This document shows, one piece after another, positions 20,574-30,868 of a stretch of DNA of 64,000 nucleotides. Positions within the stretch are counted from its first letter, which is position 1. Each line of letters starts with the position of its first letter. Position numbers and translations under genes: made by a program. The notes under the pieces were generated by a model, which was not told the DNA's origin, searched no databases, and saw only the letters and a program-made list of their open reading frames with translations. This DNA comes from a virus, in IMG/VR virus record IMGVR_UViG_3300030104_002647, positions 1 through 64,000 of that record; one strand, written 5' to 3'.

Positions 20574-22934
20574 ATGGCAATAAGATATTTGACTAACATT
20601 GATTTGACGGAAAATGAAATACAGAACGTCAAAGCTCAAAACCTAGCATCTGACCCTACGGGTTATGCAGGTCAATTTATATTCAACACAACTTCTAATA
20701 CTTTTAAGTATTACAATGGTTCTAGTTGGATAAGTTTAGATGGTACAGGAGATATTGCCGGTGTTACTGCAGGTGCAGGTCTATCAGGAGGTGGTACAAG
20801 TGGTACTGTAACTTTAGCGGTAGATTACGCAGGTTCAGACAATGTCATATTAGAAGCTACTAATGCAGAGGGAAGTGCTATTGCAAGTAGTGATGTTATC
20901 ATGTATTCTGATTCTAATGATAGTGATAATGTAAAACATGGTCTTGTATCTGACTTACCATTCACAAATACTTCAGGTACAGTTACAAGTGTCGCATTAA
21001 CTGAAACAGGTAGTGCATTAACTATAACAGGTTCACCAATTACATCATCAGGAACTTTAAATATTGCAGGAGCAGGAACATCTTCACAAGTTATTTGTGG
21101 TGATTTATCTTTAGCGACTTTAACAGATGGTACGGTAACTTCTGTAGGTATTACAGCAGGTTCAGGTATTTCTGTATCAGGTTCACCAATTACATCAAGT
21201 GGTAGTATAACTGTTACCAACTCAGGTGTTACTTCTATTGTAGCAGGTACTAATGTAACTATTAGTGGGGCAACAGGTGCTGTAACAATAAATGCAGATA
21301 CGCAAGGTGATATAACAGCAGTAAACGCAGGTACAGGTTTATCAGGCGGTGGCTCTACAGGTTCTGTTACTTTAAATGTTGATTATTCAGGTTCTGATAA
21401 TGTTGTTTTAGCTGCCTCTGATGGAACATCAGTTACTTTAGCTGATACAGATGATATTTTATTCTCTGATGCTACTGATTCTGAGGTAAAATATGCTAAC
21501 TTAACTCAGTTAGCAACTTACATTAATGCAGGAGCAGGTTCTGTTACTAGTGTAGCAGCAACTGCAGCTAACGGATTAACAGTAAGTGGTTCGCCAATTA
21601 CATCTTCAGGAACACTAGCTTTTGGAATATCTGCAGGTGGAATTAATAACGATAGATTAGCTAACTCAACTATAAGTGGTGTTTCTTTAGGAAGTAACTT
21701 AAATTCTTTAAGTGCTTCTACAGGTTTAACAATGACATCTTATAATGGTTCAGCTGCTGTTAGTGATTTAAAAATAGATTACTTAGGAACTAACAATGCC
21801 ATCGAAGCGGCTACCGATTTAGAAGGTACAGCTATAGCATCAGCAGATGTAATATGGTATAGTGATTCTGATGACAATAATATTAAGAAAGGTTTAGTTT
21901 CAGACTTACCTTTCGATGCTTCAGGTGGTACAGTCACATCCATTGCAACTCCGGCAGACGGAGGTTTAACGGGTGGTACAATAACTACTTCAGGAAGTTT
22001 AAGACTAAAAAATTATGGTTCTTTAAGTGCTAACAAAGTATTAAAGTGGGATAATTCAAATAATCAATTAACTGACTCGTTAATGACTGACGATGGTTCA
22101 ACAGTAACTATTGCAGGTAACTTAACAGTTAATGGTACAACTACAACAATCGATAGTACAACTGTATCCATCAAAGATAATATGATGGAGTACGCTAATG
22201 GCAATGATGTTGCCGGTGGTGGTGCAAACTCAGTTGATATTGGATGGTTCGGTAACTATGTAATATCTTCAACTGACTATTATCCGGTTATGTTCTATGA
22301 TGCATCAGCATCATCAAGTGCAAGTGCACCGGTCTTTAGACTAGGTAATGCTACTACTAAACCGGGAAGTACAGCTGCAATTGCAAATGTTGGTAAGCTA
22401 TTCGCAAACATTGAAGGTACTATAACAGGTAATGCAGATACAGCTTCAGCTTTAGAAACAGCGAGAACAATAGCGTTGACAGGCGATGGTTCATGGTCAG
22501 TTACTTTTGATGGTTCAGCAAATGTTACAGGTGCTTTAACTTTAGCAACAGTAAATTCAACGGAAACTACTTCACAAGGTGGTGCGAGTAAATCTTTGAC
22601 TATTACAGCTAACGCTAAAGGTTTAGTTACTTCAATTGCGGAACAAGCTATATCTATTACAGCATCACAAGTAAGTGATTTTTGTACAGCTGTTGCAACT
22701 TGTATAGGTGATAATCATAGTTATGCACAAAATATTGGAAATGGTTCAGCTACTTCATATACTGTAACTCATAACTTAGGAACAAGAGATGTTTCTGTTC
22801 AATGTTATGATAATAGTTCATATGATACAGTTTATTTGGATGTTGTGAGAACAAATACAAATTCACTAACCTTATCAACAACTTCAGCAATTGCATCGAA
22901 TGATGTTAGGGTTTTAGTTAGTAAGGTTGGGTAA
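20574..22934 (+). CDS. Large repetitive tail fibre
   Basis: 786 residues. At least four units of the form G-T-V-T-S-V ... S-G-S-P-I-T-S-S-G-T-L (about 140-170, 196-220, 325-350 and a weaker one) alternate with GAGLSGGGTSGTVTLAVDY blocks. Such beta-rich repeats form fibrous shafts. The C-terminus has the T-V-T-H-N-L-G-T-R module seen in other fibres. A shaft of a host-recognition fibre is the likely role; several repeats are also nearly identical in DNA. Confidence 0.75.
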   Translation: MAIRYLTNIDLTENEIQNVKAQNLASDPTGYAGQFIFNTTSNTFKYYNGSSWISLDGTGDIAGVTAGAGLSGGGTSGTVTLAVDYAGSDNVILEATNAEGSAIASSDVIMYSDSNDSDNVKHGLVSDLPFTNTSGTVTSVALTETGSALTITGSPITSSGTLNIAGAGTSSQVICGDLSLATLTDGTVTSVGITAGSGISVSGSPITSSGSITVTNSGVTSIVAGTNVTISGATGAVTINADTQGDITAVNAGTGLSGGGSTGSVTLNVDYSGSDNVVLAASDGTSVTLADTDDILFSDATDSEVKYANLTQLATYINAGAGSVTSVAATAANGLTVSGSPITSSGTLAFGISAGGINNDRLANSTISGVSLGSNLNSLSASTGLTMTSYNGSAAVSDLKIDYLGTNNAIEAATDLEGTAIASADVIWYSDSDDNNIKKGLVSDLPFDASGGTVTSIATPADGGLTGGTITTSGSLRLKNYGSLSANKVLKWDNSNNQLTDSLMTDDGSTVTIAGNLTVNGTTTTIDSTTVSIKDNMMEYANGNDVAGGGANSVDIGWFGNYVISSTDYYPVMFYDASASSSASAPVFRLGNATTKPGSTAAIANVGKLFANIEGTITGNADTASALETARTIALTGDGSWSVTFDGSANVTGALTLATVNSTETTSQGGASKSLTITANAKGLVTSIAEQAISITASQVSDFCTAVATCIGDNHSYAQNIGNGSATSYTVTHNLGTRDVSVQCYDNSSYDTVYLDVVRTNTNSLTLSTTSAIASNDVRVLVSKVG

Positions 22935-22952
22935 TAATTAAATACAACCTTT

Positions 22953-25694
22953 ATGAATTTTTTAGCCAAAATTGATTCTAAAAGAATTGATGCTGCAGGT
23001 GATGTAAATATTACTGCAGGTGCTTTATCTATTACTACCGATGGCTCTAATAAAGCAACCCTTACTGAAAGCGGTAGTGGCGATTTCGAAATACATGCTG
23101 CTGATGACTTAAGACTAAACGCTGATGGTCACGATATAGTTTTAAAAGGAGCAAGTAATGAATTTGGTAGATTAGCAAATGAGTCTCAAAATTTTATTAT
23201 AAAAAATATAACTGCTGATAAAGATATTATTTTTCGAGCAGATGATGGTGCAGGTTCAACAGAAACTTATTTTTACATAGATGGTAGTGCAAGTAAAAAC
23301 GTCTCCAATAAAGATTTAAGAATAATAGACAGTAAAGATTTATCTCTTGGTTCTTCTGATGATATGCAGTTGCTACATAATGGAACAAATTCTTATATAC
23401 AAAATTACACAGGGGATTTACAAATAAATAGCCATGTTAATGGTGGAGATATATTATTTAGAGCTGATGACGGAACAGGTTCATTAACCACATATTTTTA
23501 TTTAAATGGTGACGATACAAATACTAACTTTCAAAAAGATGCTCTTTTTCCTGATAGCGTAAAAGCAAAGTTTGGGACTAGTGCGGATTTAACCATATAT
23601 CACGATGGTAGTCATAGTTACATCCAAGATGTAGGTACAGGAGATTTAAAAATTACAACAAGTGGTGGTGCAGTTAGAATAGATAAAGGAGTTTCTGAAA
23701 GTATTGCTGCATTTATTCCTGATGGTGCAGTAGAACTTTATTACGACAATAGTAAAAAGTTAGAAACTACAAGTGGTGGAGTAGAAGTAACAGGTAAAGT
23801 AGTAACTACTGAAATAGAATCAGCAAGTACAATACTTTTAGATGCTGCAGCTGATATAACAATAGATGCAGGTGGTCAAGATATTATTTTAAGTCAGGAT
23901 GCTACTATATTTGGAACTATAAGTAATTCAAGTGGTCTTCAAATTAGGTCAAGAGTAAACGATGCAGATATGTTCTTGCGAGGTGTGGATGGAGGAGTAG
24001 AATTTAACGCTCTTCAATTGGATATGTCTTCGGAGGGTGATGCATATTTCAACAGAAATATTGCTCTTAATGGTAAAATGGTGTTTAATAACAACCAAGA
24101 ACTTAGATGGGAAGATAGTAGTGGTACTGAAAGAACTGTACTTGAATTAGATTCATCAAACAACTGTTATTTAGGTACTTCAGCAGGTGGTAATTTATAT
24201 TTAGTTAATGGTTCAAGTTACACAACAGCAGTAACTATTGATTCTTCTCAAAACGCAACTTTTGCAGGTGATATAACCTCAGGTAATATTAGTATAAATA
24301 AATCCACAAATCCAAATATTCAATTATATAGAGAAAGTGCTACAACACAGTTATGGGAATTAAGTATTGATAGTAGCGGTAGGTTATTATTCCAAGAAGC
24401 TGCAAGTTCAGGTGGTACACAATACACAAGATTACAAATAGACGATACAGGTGAAGTTGATATTTACAATACACTTACAGCTACCGGCAATGTAACAGCT
24501 CCTGCTTTTTATATTTCAGGAGGTACAGGTAGTAATTATATTGATGTTATAAGTAATGATTTATACATTGTTGCAGCTGAAAAAAATATTATATATTCAG
24601 GTAATCAAGAAACAATAAGACTTGAAACTACAGGTCAAGTAGAGTTTGATAAGTATGGTGCACAAACTTTTACAGGTACTTCTGCATCATACTTAATTGC
24701 AACATCTGCAGGTGACATAATAGAAAAAACTCCGGCTCAAGTTAGAAGTGATATAGGAGCAGGTACAGGAAGTGGTAGCGTAACCTCTGTTGCGGTTACA
24801 GTAGGTACAGGACTAGATGTTAGTGGTTCACCAATAACCTCAAGTGGCACAATCGATATTGATTTAGATTTAAGTGAATTAACATCAGCTACAGGTGCTA
24901 TGGGTTCTTCAGATAATTTTGTGTTAAGCACAAGTGGTGGAAACAATAGAAAATCTACACCTAATTTAATAGGATTGTCTTTATTTAATAATGACTCAGG
25001 TTTTACAACTAATACAGGAACAGTAACAGGTACAGGTTCTAGTGGTAGAATAGCTCTTTGGAATAGTAGCACAGGTCTTACAAGTGATAGTGATTTAGCA
25101 TGGAATAGTTCAACAAATAAATTAATTTTTGCTGATAACTCAGGGTATTCTCTTAAAAACAATAGCGGAGTTTTTGAGTTTAATACAGACCAAGATGATA
25201 CATCTACTAAAATTAATGGCTTTGGAGGCACAGGTTCATTAACGATAGGAGAAGGAACTATATTTACAGCAGGAAGTGGATTCTATGTTCCTTCAGGATA
25301 TGGTATATCAGCAGGAACAACAGCAACAGCAAGTGGTACTATTAGAGCGACAGGTAATATCGTAGCATACTATTCAGACGAAAAATTAAAAGATTTTAAA
25401 GGAACTATACCTAATGCTTTAGATAAAGTGTGTAAATTAAATGGTTATTATTATACACAAAATGAAAAAGCAGCAGAACTTGGATACGAAAATTATGAAA
25501 GGCAAGTAGGAGTTAGTGCACAGGAAGTGGAAAAGGTTATGCCTGAAGTGGTGGAAACTGCACCTATCTCTTACAACAATGACGAAGATTATTTAACAGT
25601 AGATTATGGTAGATTAGTACCGCTTCTTATTGAATCAATCAAAGAATTAAAAAATGAAATAGAAATTTTAAAAAATAAATCATGTGGAAATTAA
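22953..25694 (+). CDS. Tail fibre with S74 intramolecular chaperone
   Basis: 913 residues. The body contains beta repeats of the DITLNADGHDIVLKGASN, then FRADDG type found in phage fibre shafts, and one GSVTSVAVTVGTGLDVSGSP unit shared with the previous gene. Residues about 805-913 form a Peptidase_S74 domain: YYSDEKLKDF with the Ser-Lys dyad, then VGVSAQEVEKVMPEVV and the trimer helix LVPLLIESIKELKNEI. The domain guides trimer folding and then self-cleaves. Probably the main receptor-binding fibre. Confidence 0.85.
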   Translation: MNFLAKIDSKRIDAAGDVNITAGALSITTDGSNKATLTESGSGDFEIHAADDLRLNADGHDIVLKGASNEFGRLANESQNFIIKNITADKDIIFRADDGAGSTETYFYIDGSASKNVSNKDLRIIDSKDLSLGSSDDMQLLHNGTNSYIQNYTGDLQINSHVNGGDILFRADDGTGSLTTYFYLNGDDTNTNFQKDALFPDSVKAKFGTSADLTIYHDGSHSYIQDVGTGDLKITTSGGAVRIDKGVSESIAAFIPDGAVELYYDNSKKLETTSGGVEVTGKVVTTEIESASTILLDAAADITIDAGGQDIILSQDATIFGTISNSSGLQIRSRVNDADMFLRGVDGGVEFNALQLDMSSEGDAYFNRNIALNGKMVFNNNQELRWEDSSGTERTVLELDSSNNCYLGTSAGGNLYLVNGSSYTTAVTIDSSQNATFAGDITSGNISINKSTNPNIQLYRESATTQLWELSIDSSGRLLFQEAASSGGTQYTRLQIDDTGEVDIYNTLTATGNVTAPAFYISGGTGSNYIDVISNDLYIVAAEKNIIYSGNQETIRLETTGQVEFDKYGAQTFTGTSASYLIATSAGDIIEKTPAQVRSDIGAGTGSGSVTSVAVTVGTGLDVSGSPITSSGTIDIDLDLSELTSATGAMGSSDNFVLSTSGGNNRKSTPNLIGLSLFNNDSGFTTNTGTVTGTGSSGRIALWNSSTGLTSDSDLAWNSSTNKLIFADNSGYSLKNNSGVFEFNTDQDDTSTKINGFGGTGSLTIGEGTIFTAGSGFYVPSGYGISAGTTATASGTIRATGNIVAYYSDEKLKDFKGTIPNALDKVCKLNGYYYTQNEKAAELGYENYERQVGVSAQEVEKVMPEVVETAPISYNNDEDYLTVDYGRLVPLLIESIKELKNEIEILKNKSCGN

Positions 25695-25915
25695 CAAAAC
25701 AATATTGGAAAGATATGTGGAAAGCTCTATGGAGTAAAACCACAATAGATGAAAAAGCTGTTGCGACAGTTAAAGAAATAAAAAAAAGATACAAATTAAC
25801 TGCAGCAGAATTAGCTGATGTAGCTGATGCAATAAAAGAAGTTGGAAATCAACTTGGTGATATTGATGACGCAGTTAAAGGAAAAGCACGAAAGGGCAGA
25901 AAAGCTAAAAAATAA
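25682..25915 (+). CDS. Small helical basic protein after fibre
   Basis: 77 residues: tryptophan-rich start (MWKLTKQYWKDMWKALWSKT), two helices (AAELADVADAIKEVGNQLGD) and a basic tail (KARKGRKAKK). Overlaps the fibre stop by 13 bases and the next gene by TAATG. Recurrent beside structural genes in marine phages. Role unknown. Confidence 0.55.
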   Translation: MWKLTKQYWKDMWKALWSKTTIDEKAVATVKEIKKRYKLTAAELADVADAIKEVGNQLGDIDDAVKGKARKGRKAKK

Positions 25916-26388
25916 TGGCAATACCATCGTCAGGAGCATTAGATTTTTTAAATATGGCTCGAGAATGTGCGTATGGTACATGGGGGTCGGGAAGTATAAC
26001 GGGAGCTATATCTATTAGAGATTTAGTTGCCGGTGGTGATACATATGGGTCAGGTCAATCTTACCCATCTATTAACACATCAAGTGCTTCTTATCCTCCT
26101 AATTCAACTCCTGTTCAGGCAAATTCATTTTACAGTTATGATAAAGATGCTTCATCATTGACTAGTTTTAATGGAAGTACAGGTGGAGGAAGTGGAAAAG
26201 CGGTTTGCGGTTCATCTACAGGTGTAACCTACTATCATGATGGTTCAGGAACTTATCCACAGGCAGGTGACAATGTTTACACCAACTCATCGGGAACTAC
26301 ACCTATGGCTGATAACTATTATAAAATGGCAAACGGTGGACTATTGTTAGTTGAAGACGAACAGGCAAGTAGCGTAGGAGAATGTTAG
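25915..26388 (+). CDS. Fibre-associated structural protein
   Basis: 157 residues, Ser/Thr/Gly/Tyr-rich, low charge. It opens MAIPSSGALDFLNMARECAY, similar to the ubiquitous phage A-I-P-S-S-G-x-I opening, and ends in YYKMANGGLLLVEDEQASS. A short fibre tip or adhesin-like protein is plausible; two Cys near the ends could be structural. Confidence 0.5.
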   Translation: MAIPSSGALDFLNMARECAYGTWGSGSITGAISIRDLVAGGDTYGSGQSYPSINTSSASYPPNSTPVQANSFYSYDKDASSLTSFNGSTGGGSGKAVCGSSTGVTYYHDGSGTYPQAGDNVYTNSSGTTPMADNYYKMANGGLLLVEDEQASSVGEC

Positions 26389-26400
26389 ATAATAATTTAT

Positions 26401-26408
26401 TATCTTTG
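26401..26408 (+). promoter_or_regulatory. -7 box TATCTTTG
   Basis: TATCTTTG in the 60-bp gap, 40 bp before the ATG at 26449. Probable late promoter for the second fibre block. Confidence 0.5.
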
Positions 26409-26448
26409 TAACAATTAAAATAATTATAAACACTTAAAATTAAATGAA

Positions 26449-26727
26449 ATGAGTAAAAAATTAACAGACGCAGAATTAGAATCAATTCAAAAATCACAAA
26501 ACGACTTTACAAAAGCTAAATTAGTTATTGCTGACGTAGAGATGCGTAAAGTAGAAGTTCTAAAAGAAATCAACCAAATTAAGGAAGACTTCGCTAAAGT
26601 AGAACAAGAATTGATTAAGAAGTATGGAAAGGATAGTAGCATTAATATGCAAACCGGTGAAGTTAGAACCGCTGAGGATATAAAAGCTGAATCCGAAAAA
26701 GAAAACGAATCAGAAAAAAAAGAGTAA
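26449..26727 (+). CDS. Coiled-coil protein
   Basis: 92 residues, Lys/Glu-rich, with heptad-like leucine and valine positions (LVIADVEMRKVEVLKEINQI) and an acidic C-terminus. It may be an oligomeric scaffold or fibre accessory. Start of the fibre gene at 26728 follows directly after its stop. Confidence 0.5.
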   Translation: MSKKLTDAELESIQKSQNDFTKAKLVIADVEMRKVEVLKEINQIKEDFAKVEQELIKKYGKDSSINMQTGEVRTAEDIKAESEKENESEKKE

Positions 26728-29700
26728 ATGGCAAAAATTAGCGACACTACGAGTTATCCAAATATAGCACCTGTTGGAGATGATTATTTAATATTAACAG
26801 ATAAAGATTCATCTTTAGCAACTAAAACAGTTTTAGTTTCAGCATTAGCAACTTATTTATTTGGAAACATTTCGTATTCGCTAATACCCGCTATTGATGA
26901 CACATATGATATAGGTTCATCAAGTAAAGAGTGGAAAGATTTATATCTAGATGGTATAGCATACATAGATGAGATACGAGCTGACCTAGGAGAAATTATT
27001 ACTTTAACTGTTCCTACTAACTTAACAGTTAGTGGTATACTTACTTTAACAGGAACAGTTGGAGGTTCTTCTTTAATTGTGTCGACTAGTTTATTAGGAG
27101 CTACTGATAATAATATAGCTAGTACGTTAGCTATTAAAACTTATGTAGACGATGCAATAGCAACTGTAGATGATTTGTCTTGTTTTTATGACACAAGTTC
27201 CACATCAGTAAATATACCAACACAATCATTAAGGATATTAGGTACAGCTAACCAACTAACAACAGTAGGTGATGGAGCACAAACTATGCAGCTTTCATTT
27301 ACTGCTAACATGGTAGCACCGGGAAATATTACAATTACCGGAAGTTCTTTCAAACCATTAACTGACAGTAACACAAACATAGGGAATGGAACTGATAAGT
27401 TTTTAAATCTTTATGTAGATGCTATTGCCGATGATACAAATGCATTTGGTGCAGCAAACCAAGTTTTATCGGCAGGAACAGGGGGTGGTTCTTTGTCTTG
27501 GATAGATATTCCAAATGAAGATTTATCAGTTAGAGTAGGAAGTTCAGGAGGAGCTACATTTGTAGTGGATTTAGCAACTGAAATGATTTCGTTTGTTGGT
27601 ACAACAGATGAAATAGAAGTTTTATCTCCGGTATCAGAAACTGTTGCATTCAGATTACCTACAACTATAACTACTAGAGGAGCTCTTAATTCACAAGATA
27701 TTAAACCTCAAGCCGATATGACTTACGATATTGGTACAAGTTCTACTAAATATAAAGACTTATATGTTAGGTCTATTGCAGATGGAGCAGATAGTTTGGG
27801 TGGAGCTAATATGGTTTTAGCAAAAAATGCAGCAAATACAGCATTAGAGTGGACTACACCTGATGATTCTTCATTAGAATTTTTAGGCGATTCTAACACA
27901 GGTACACCATCAGTAGACTTAAATTCTCAATCTTTCTCTGTTCTTGGAACATCAAGTGAGATTGTAACTACAGGTAGTGCACAAACTTTAACTTTATCGT
28001 TACCTACAGCATTAGTTGCTCCGGGTTCTGTAAAAGCTACTACAAATTTAATAGCTACAGGAGATGTAGTTCCTGTTGCAGATAGTACAAGTAATTTAGC
28101 TTCAGCTACAGAAAAGTTTTTAGCTTTATATGCTGATTTAATTTATGACGCATCTAACTCAGCAGGTACTGCAGGACAAGTATTATCATCTACAGGTTCA
28201 GGATTATCATGGGTAGCAAACACAGGTACAGACGATTTACAAATTGCAGGTGACACAGGAACAGGAGTAGTTGACCTTCCAACACAAACATTAACTGTTG
28301 CCGGAACAGCAAATGAAATTGTAACAGTTGGAGGTTCACAAACAATAACAGTTGCATTCCCAACGGACATAACTACTAAAAACGATATTAATGTAACAGG
28401 AGATGCTTTACCTGTTACTGACAGCACTAGCAAATTAGGTAGTAGTACAAAAAAATGGCTATCTCTAGCTACTGATGATATTTTAGATGGCTCTAACAGT
28501 ACAGGTACAGAGTATCAAGTATTAAGAAAAAATTCAGGTAATACGGCTTTAGAGTGGTATGTACCTACGGTTTATTTTGCAGGTGATACAGGCACAGGTT
28601 CTATTAATATAGGTCATAGTGATTCGACAAGTCCAATAAGATTATTGGGAACAACTAATCAAATAACCACATTAGGAGATGGCACAAGAACTGTTACATA
28701 CAGTATCCCGTCAACATTTATAGCTCCGGGCAGTATAGAATCAACAACAACAATGAAAGCTACTACTTCATTTGAAGTGGGTACAGATATAAAAGCTACA
28801 ACTGACCTAACTACAAAAATTGGTGGTACAGCTACAAGAATTTTAAGATTATATTTAAGTGAATTGTATGACCATTCTAACTCAGGGGGTACAAGTGGTC
28901 AAGTGTTATCTTCAGATGCTTCCGGTCAATTAGCATGGGTTGCACAAAATAACAGTACGTTAAATTTTGATGATGGTACAACTTCAGGTAGTGTTGATTT
29001 ACCAACACAAAGCTTGAGTATTCAGGGTACTACAAATGAAATTACGGCAACAGCATTAAACCAACGCCTTACTTTATCATTACCCTCTACTATTACTGTA
29101 CCGGGAGAAATGGCAATTACTACTTCATTAACTCCGGCTTCAAATGGTGCAGTACCTCTAGGTGGTAGTTCTCTAAGATGGTCAAAAATATTTGTTAATG
29201 ATATAGACGCAGTTAGTGGAGGTGTTGGAACAGCAGGACAATATTTAGTTAAAAATTCTTCTAACGAATTAGCTTGGTCATCTATAACTTCTAATTCTTT
29301 AGAATTTTTAGGTGATTCAAATACAGGAACACCAACAGTTGCATTAGGTTCGCAATCTTTAACTATTGCAGGTACAGCTAATGAAATTGTAACTGCAGGT
29401 AATGCACAAGCATTAACTATAGCTTTCCCAACAGATATAACTACAAAAGGAGAAGTTAATAGTGTTGGTATTGTAAAACCAACTACTGACCAAGCTATTG
29501 ACTTAGGTACATCCGCATTAAGATGGAAAGATATATATGTAAAAGAAATTAGAGATGCAGGTGACAATGTAGGTACATCAGGACAGGTTTTAGCAAAAAA
29601 TCCTGCAAACACCGGATTGATATGGGTTAATAGTGGAACAGCAAATGTTGTTGAAGTAGTAACTACTGTATCAAATGCAGAAATGATGGCTTTAGCTACA

Positions 29701-30054
29701 ACGCCAATAGAATTAGTTCCTGCTCCGGGTGCAGGTAAAATGATTAGTGTTGTTGAATGTTTATGGAAACTTAATCATACAGCTCCAAACTTTGACTTTA
29801 CCAATGACGTTGCAGTAAGATTTAATGGTAGTGGAACTAATATTCAATTTCAACCATTCTTAAATTTTGATAATGGTATGTTAAATTCAGGTAGTGATTT
29901 TTACCAAACTATTCCACCGGCACAAAGCAATGGAAATGCAAATGGACAAATTAAAGTAAATGCTGCATTAGAATTATTTGCTGACACAAATCCAACGCAA
30001 GGTGGAGGGTCAACAAAATTTAAAATAAAATATAGAATAGAAGACGCATTCTAG
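26728..30054 (+). CDS. Very large repeat fibre protein
   Basis: 1108 residues. A unit of about 125-130 residues repeats about eight times: DIGSSSKEWKDLYLDGIA-type opening, G-T-A-G-Q-V-L-S-like middle, G-D-T-G-T-G-x-V-D-L-P-T-Q-x-L-T-I-x-G-T-x-N-E-I and P-T-D-I-T-T-K. The N-terminal MAKISDTTSYPNIAPVGDDY head is shared in style with the other fibres. The end (FRFN-GSGTNIQFQPFLNFD) is distinct. Likely a long shaft of a virion fibre, subject to repeat expansion and loss. Confidence 0.75.
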   Translation: MAKISDTTSYPNIAPVGDDYLILTDKDSSLATKTVLVSALATYLFGNISYSLIPAIDDTYDIGSSSKEWKDLYLDGIAYIDEIRADLGEIITLTVPTNLTVSGILTLTGTVGGSSLIVSTSLLGATDNNIASTLAIKTYVDDAIATVDDLSCFYDTSSTSVNIPTQSLRILGTANQLTTVGDGAQTMQLSFTANMVAPGNITITGSSFKPLTDSNTNIGNGTDKFLNLYVDAIADDTNAFGAANQVLSAGTGGGSLSWIDIPNEDLSVRVGSSGGATFVVDLATEMISFVGTTDEIEVLSPVSETVAFRLPTTITTRGALNSQDIKPQADMTYDIGTSSTKYKDLYVRSIADGADSLGGANMVLAKNAANTALEWTTPDDSSLEFLGDSNTGTPSVDLNSQSFSVLGTSSEIVTTGSAQTLTLSLPTALVAPGSVKATTNLIATGDVVPVADSTSNLASATEKFLALYADLIYDASNSAGTAGQVLSSTGSGLSWVANTGTDDLQIAGDTGTGVVDLPTQTLTVAGTANEIVTVGGSQTITVAFPTDITTKNDINVTGDALPVTDSTSKLGSSTKKWLSLATDDILDGSNSTGTEYQVLRKNSGNTALEWYVPTVYFAGDTGTGSINIGHSDSTSPIRLLGTTNQITTLGDGTRTVTYSIPSTFIAPGSIESTTTMKATTSFEVGTDIKATTDLTTKIGGTATRILRLYLSELYDHSNSGGTSGQVLSSDASGQLAWVAQNNSTLNFDDGTTSGSVDLPTQSLSIQGTTNEITATALNQRLTLSLPSTITVPGEMAITTSLTPASNGAVPLGGSSLRWSKIFVNDIDAVSGGVGTAGQYLVKNSSNELAWSSITSNSLEFLGDSNTGTPTVALGSQSLTIAGTANEIVTAGNAQALTIAFPTDITTKGEVNSVGIVKPTTDQAIDLGTSALRWKDIYVKEIRDAGDNVGTSGQVLAKNPANTGLIWVNSGTANVVEVVTTVSNAEMMALATTPIELVPAPGAGKMISVVECLWKLNHTAPNFDFTNDVAVRFNGSGTNIQFQPFLNFDNGMLNSGSDFYQTIPPAQSNGNANGQIKVNAALELFADTNPTQGGGSTKFKIKYRIEDAF

Positions 30055-30066
30055 AAATTAAATGTA

Positions 30067-30291
30067 ATGGATATAAGAAAAATTTCAGTAGGACCTGACT
30101 ATAAATCAGGTGCTATGCATTATTTAGTTGGGCAAGAGGTATTAGGAGGAAATTATGTTATCCATTTAATTAAATTTGAATCTTCTACAAATAATTATAA
30201 CATATATATTATTCAAAAAAATGAAATTAAATTATGGAAATCGTTTAATAGTGTGATGCCGGTTTCTATAGAATACAATATAAATTTTTAA
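30067..30291 (+). CDS. Hypothetical small protein
   Basis: 74 residues, beta-rich (YLVGQEVLGGNYVIHLIKFE; NNYNIYIIQKNEIKLWK). No family recognised. It lies between the fibre block and packaging genes. Confidence 0.5.
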   Translation: MDIRKISVGPDYKSGAMHYLVGQEVLGGNYVIHLIKFESSTNNYNIYIIQKNEIKLWKSFNSVMPVSIEYNINF

Positions 30292-30304
30292 ACAATGAAT
30301 CAAA

Positions 30305-30868
30305 ATGCAATCCCCTCACAGCTTCATCGTACAACCACAAAAAGGAAAAAGGTACGACAATACTAAAAAATTTGGTGAGGTAGATTTTATTGTTAGCTCT
30401 TCACAGGAAGACCATAAGTTTTCAAATCGTTATGGAACAGTCATATCTTTACCATTAAATTATTGCGGACCTATTGAAATAGGTGACACATTAATAGTTC
30501 ATCATAATGTTTTTAAATATTATTATGATATGAAAGGCATACAAAAAAGCGGTAAAAGTTTTTTTAAAGATGATTTGTTTTTTATAGACAACGACCAATT
30601 TTTTTTGTATAATAAAAATGGAGAGTGGTTTGCTCACGATAAATATTGTTTTGTAGAGCCCATTGCTGCTAAAGATTATTATTTAAACAAAGCTATAAAA
30701 CATGAGCCATTAATAGGTGTTATGAAATATCCAAATGCTGAGTTAATAAAACATGGCGTAAATAAAGGAGATGAAGTAGCATTTCAACCTGAAAGCGAAT
30801 ATGAGTTTAGAATAGATGGTGTATTAATGTATAGAATTATGTCTGAATTTATAACAGTTAAATTATGA
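30305..30868 (+). CDS. Tandem GroES-like protein, putative
   Basis: 187 residues. The first half (RYGTVISLPLNYCGPIEIGD then TLIVHHNVFKYY) and the second half (PLIGVMKYPN, GVNKGDEVAFQPESEYEFRI, then MSEFITVKL) each follow the cpn10 strand order: GxV ... G-D-x-V/L-x-V/F ... and a final V-x-L. Similar proteins are frequent in Bacteroidota phages; relation to GroES is inferred from pattern, not established. It may help the phage GroEL or serve as a virion protein. ATGA coupling to the next gene. Confidence 0.5.
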   Translation: MQSPHSFIVQPQKGKRYDNTKKFGEVDFIVSSSQEDHKFSNRYGTVISLPLNYCGPIEIGDTLIVHHNVFKYYYDMKGIQKSGKSFFKDDLFFIDNDQFFLYNKNGEWFAHDKYCFVEPIAAKDYYLNKAIKHEPLIGVMKYPNAELIKHGVNKGDEVAFQPESEYEFRIDGVLMYRIMSEFITVKL

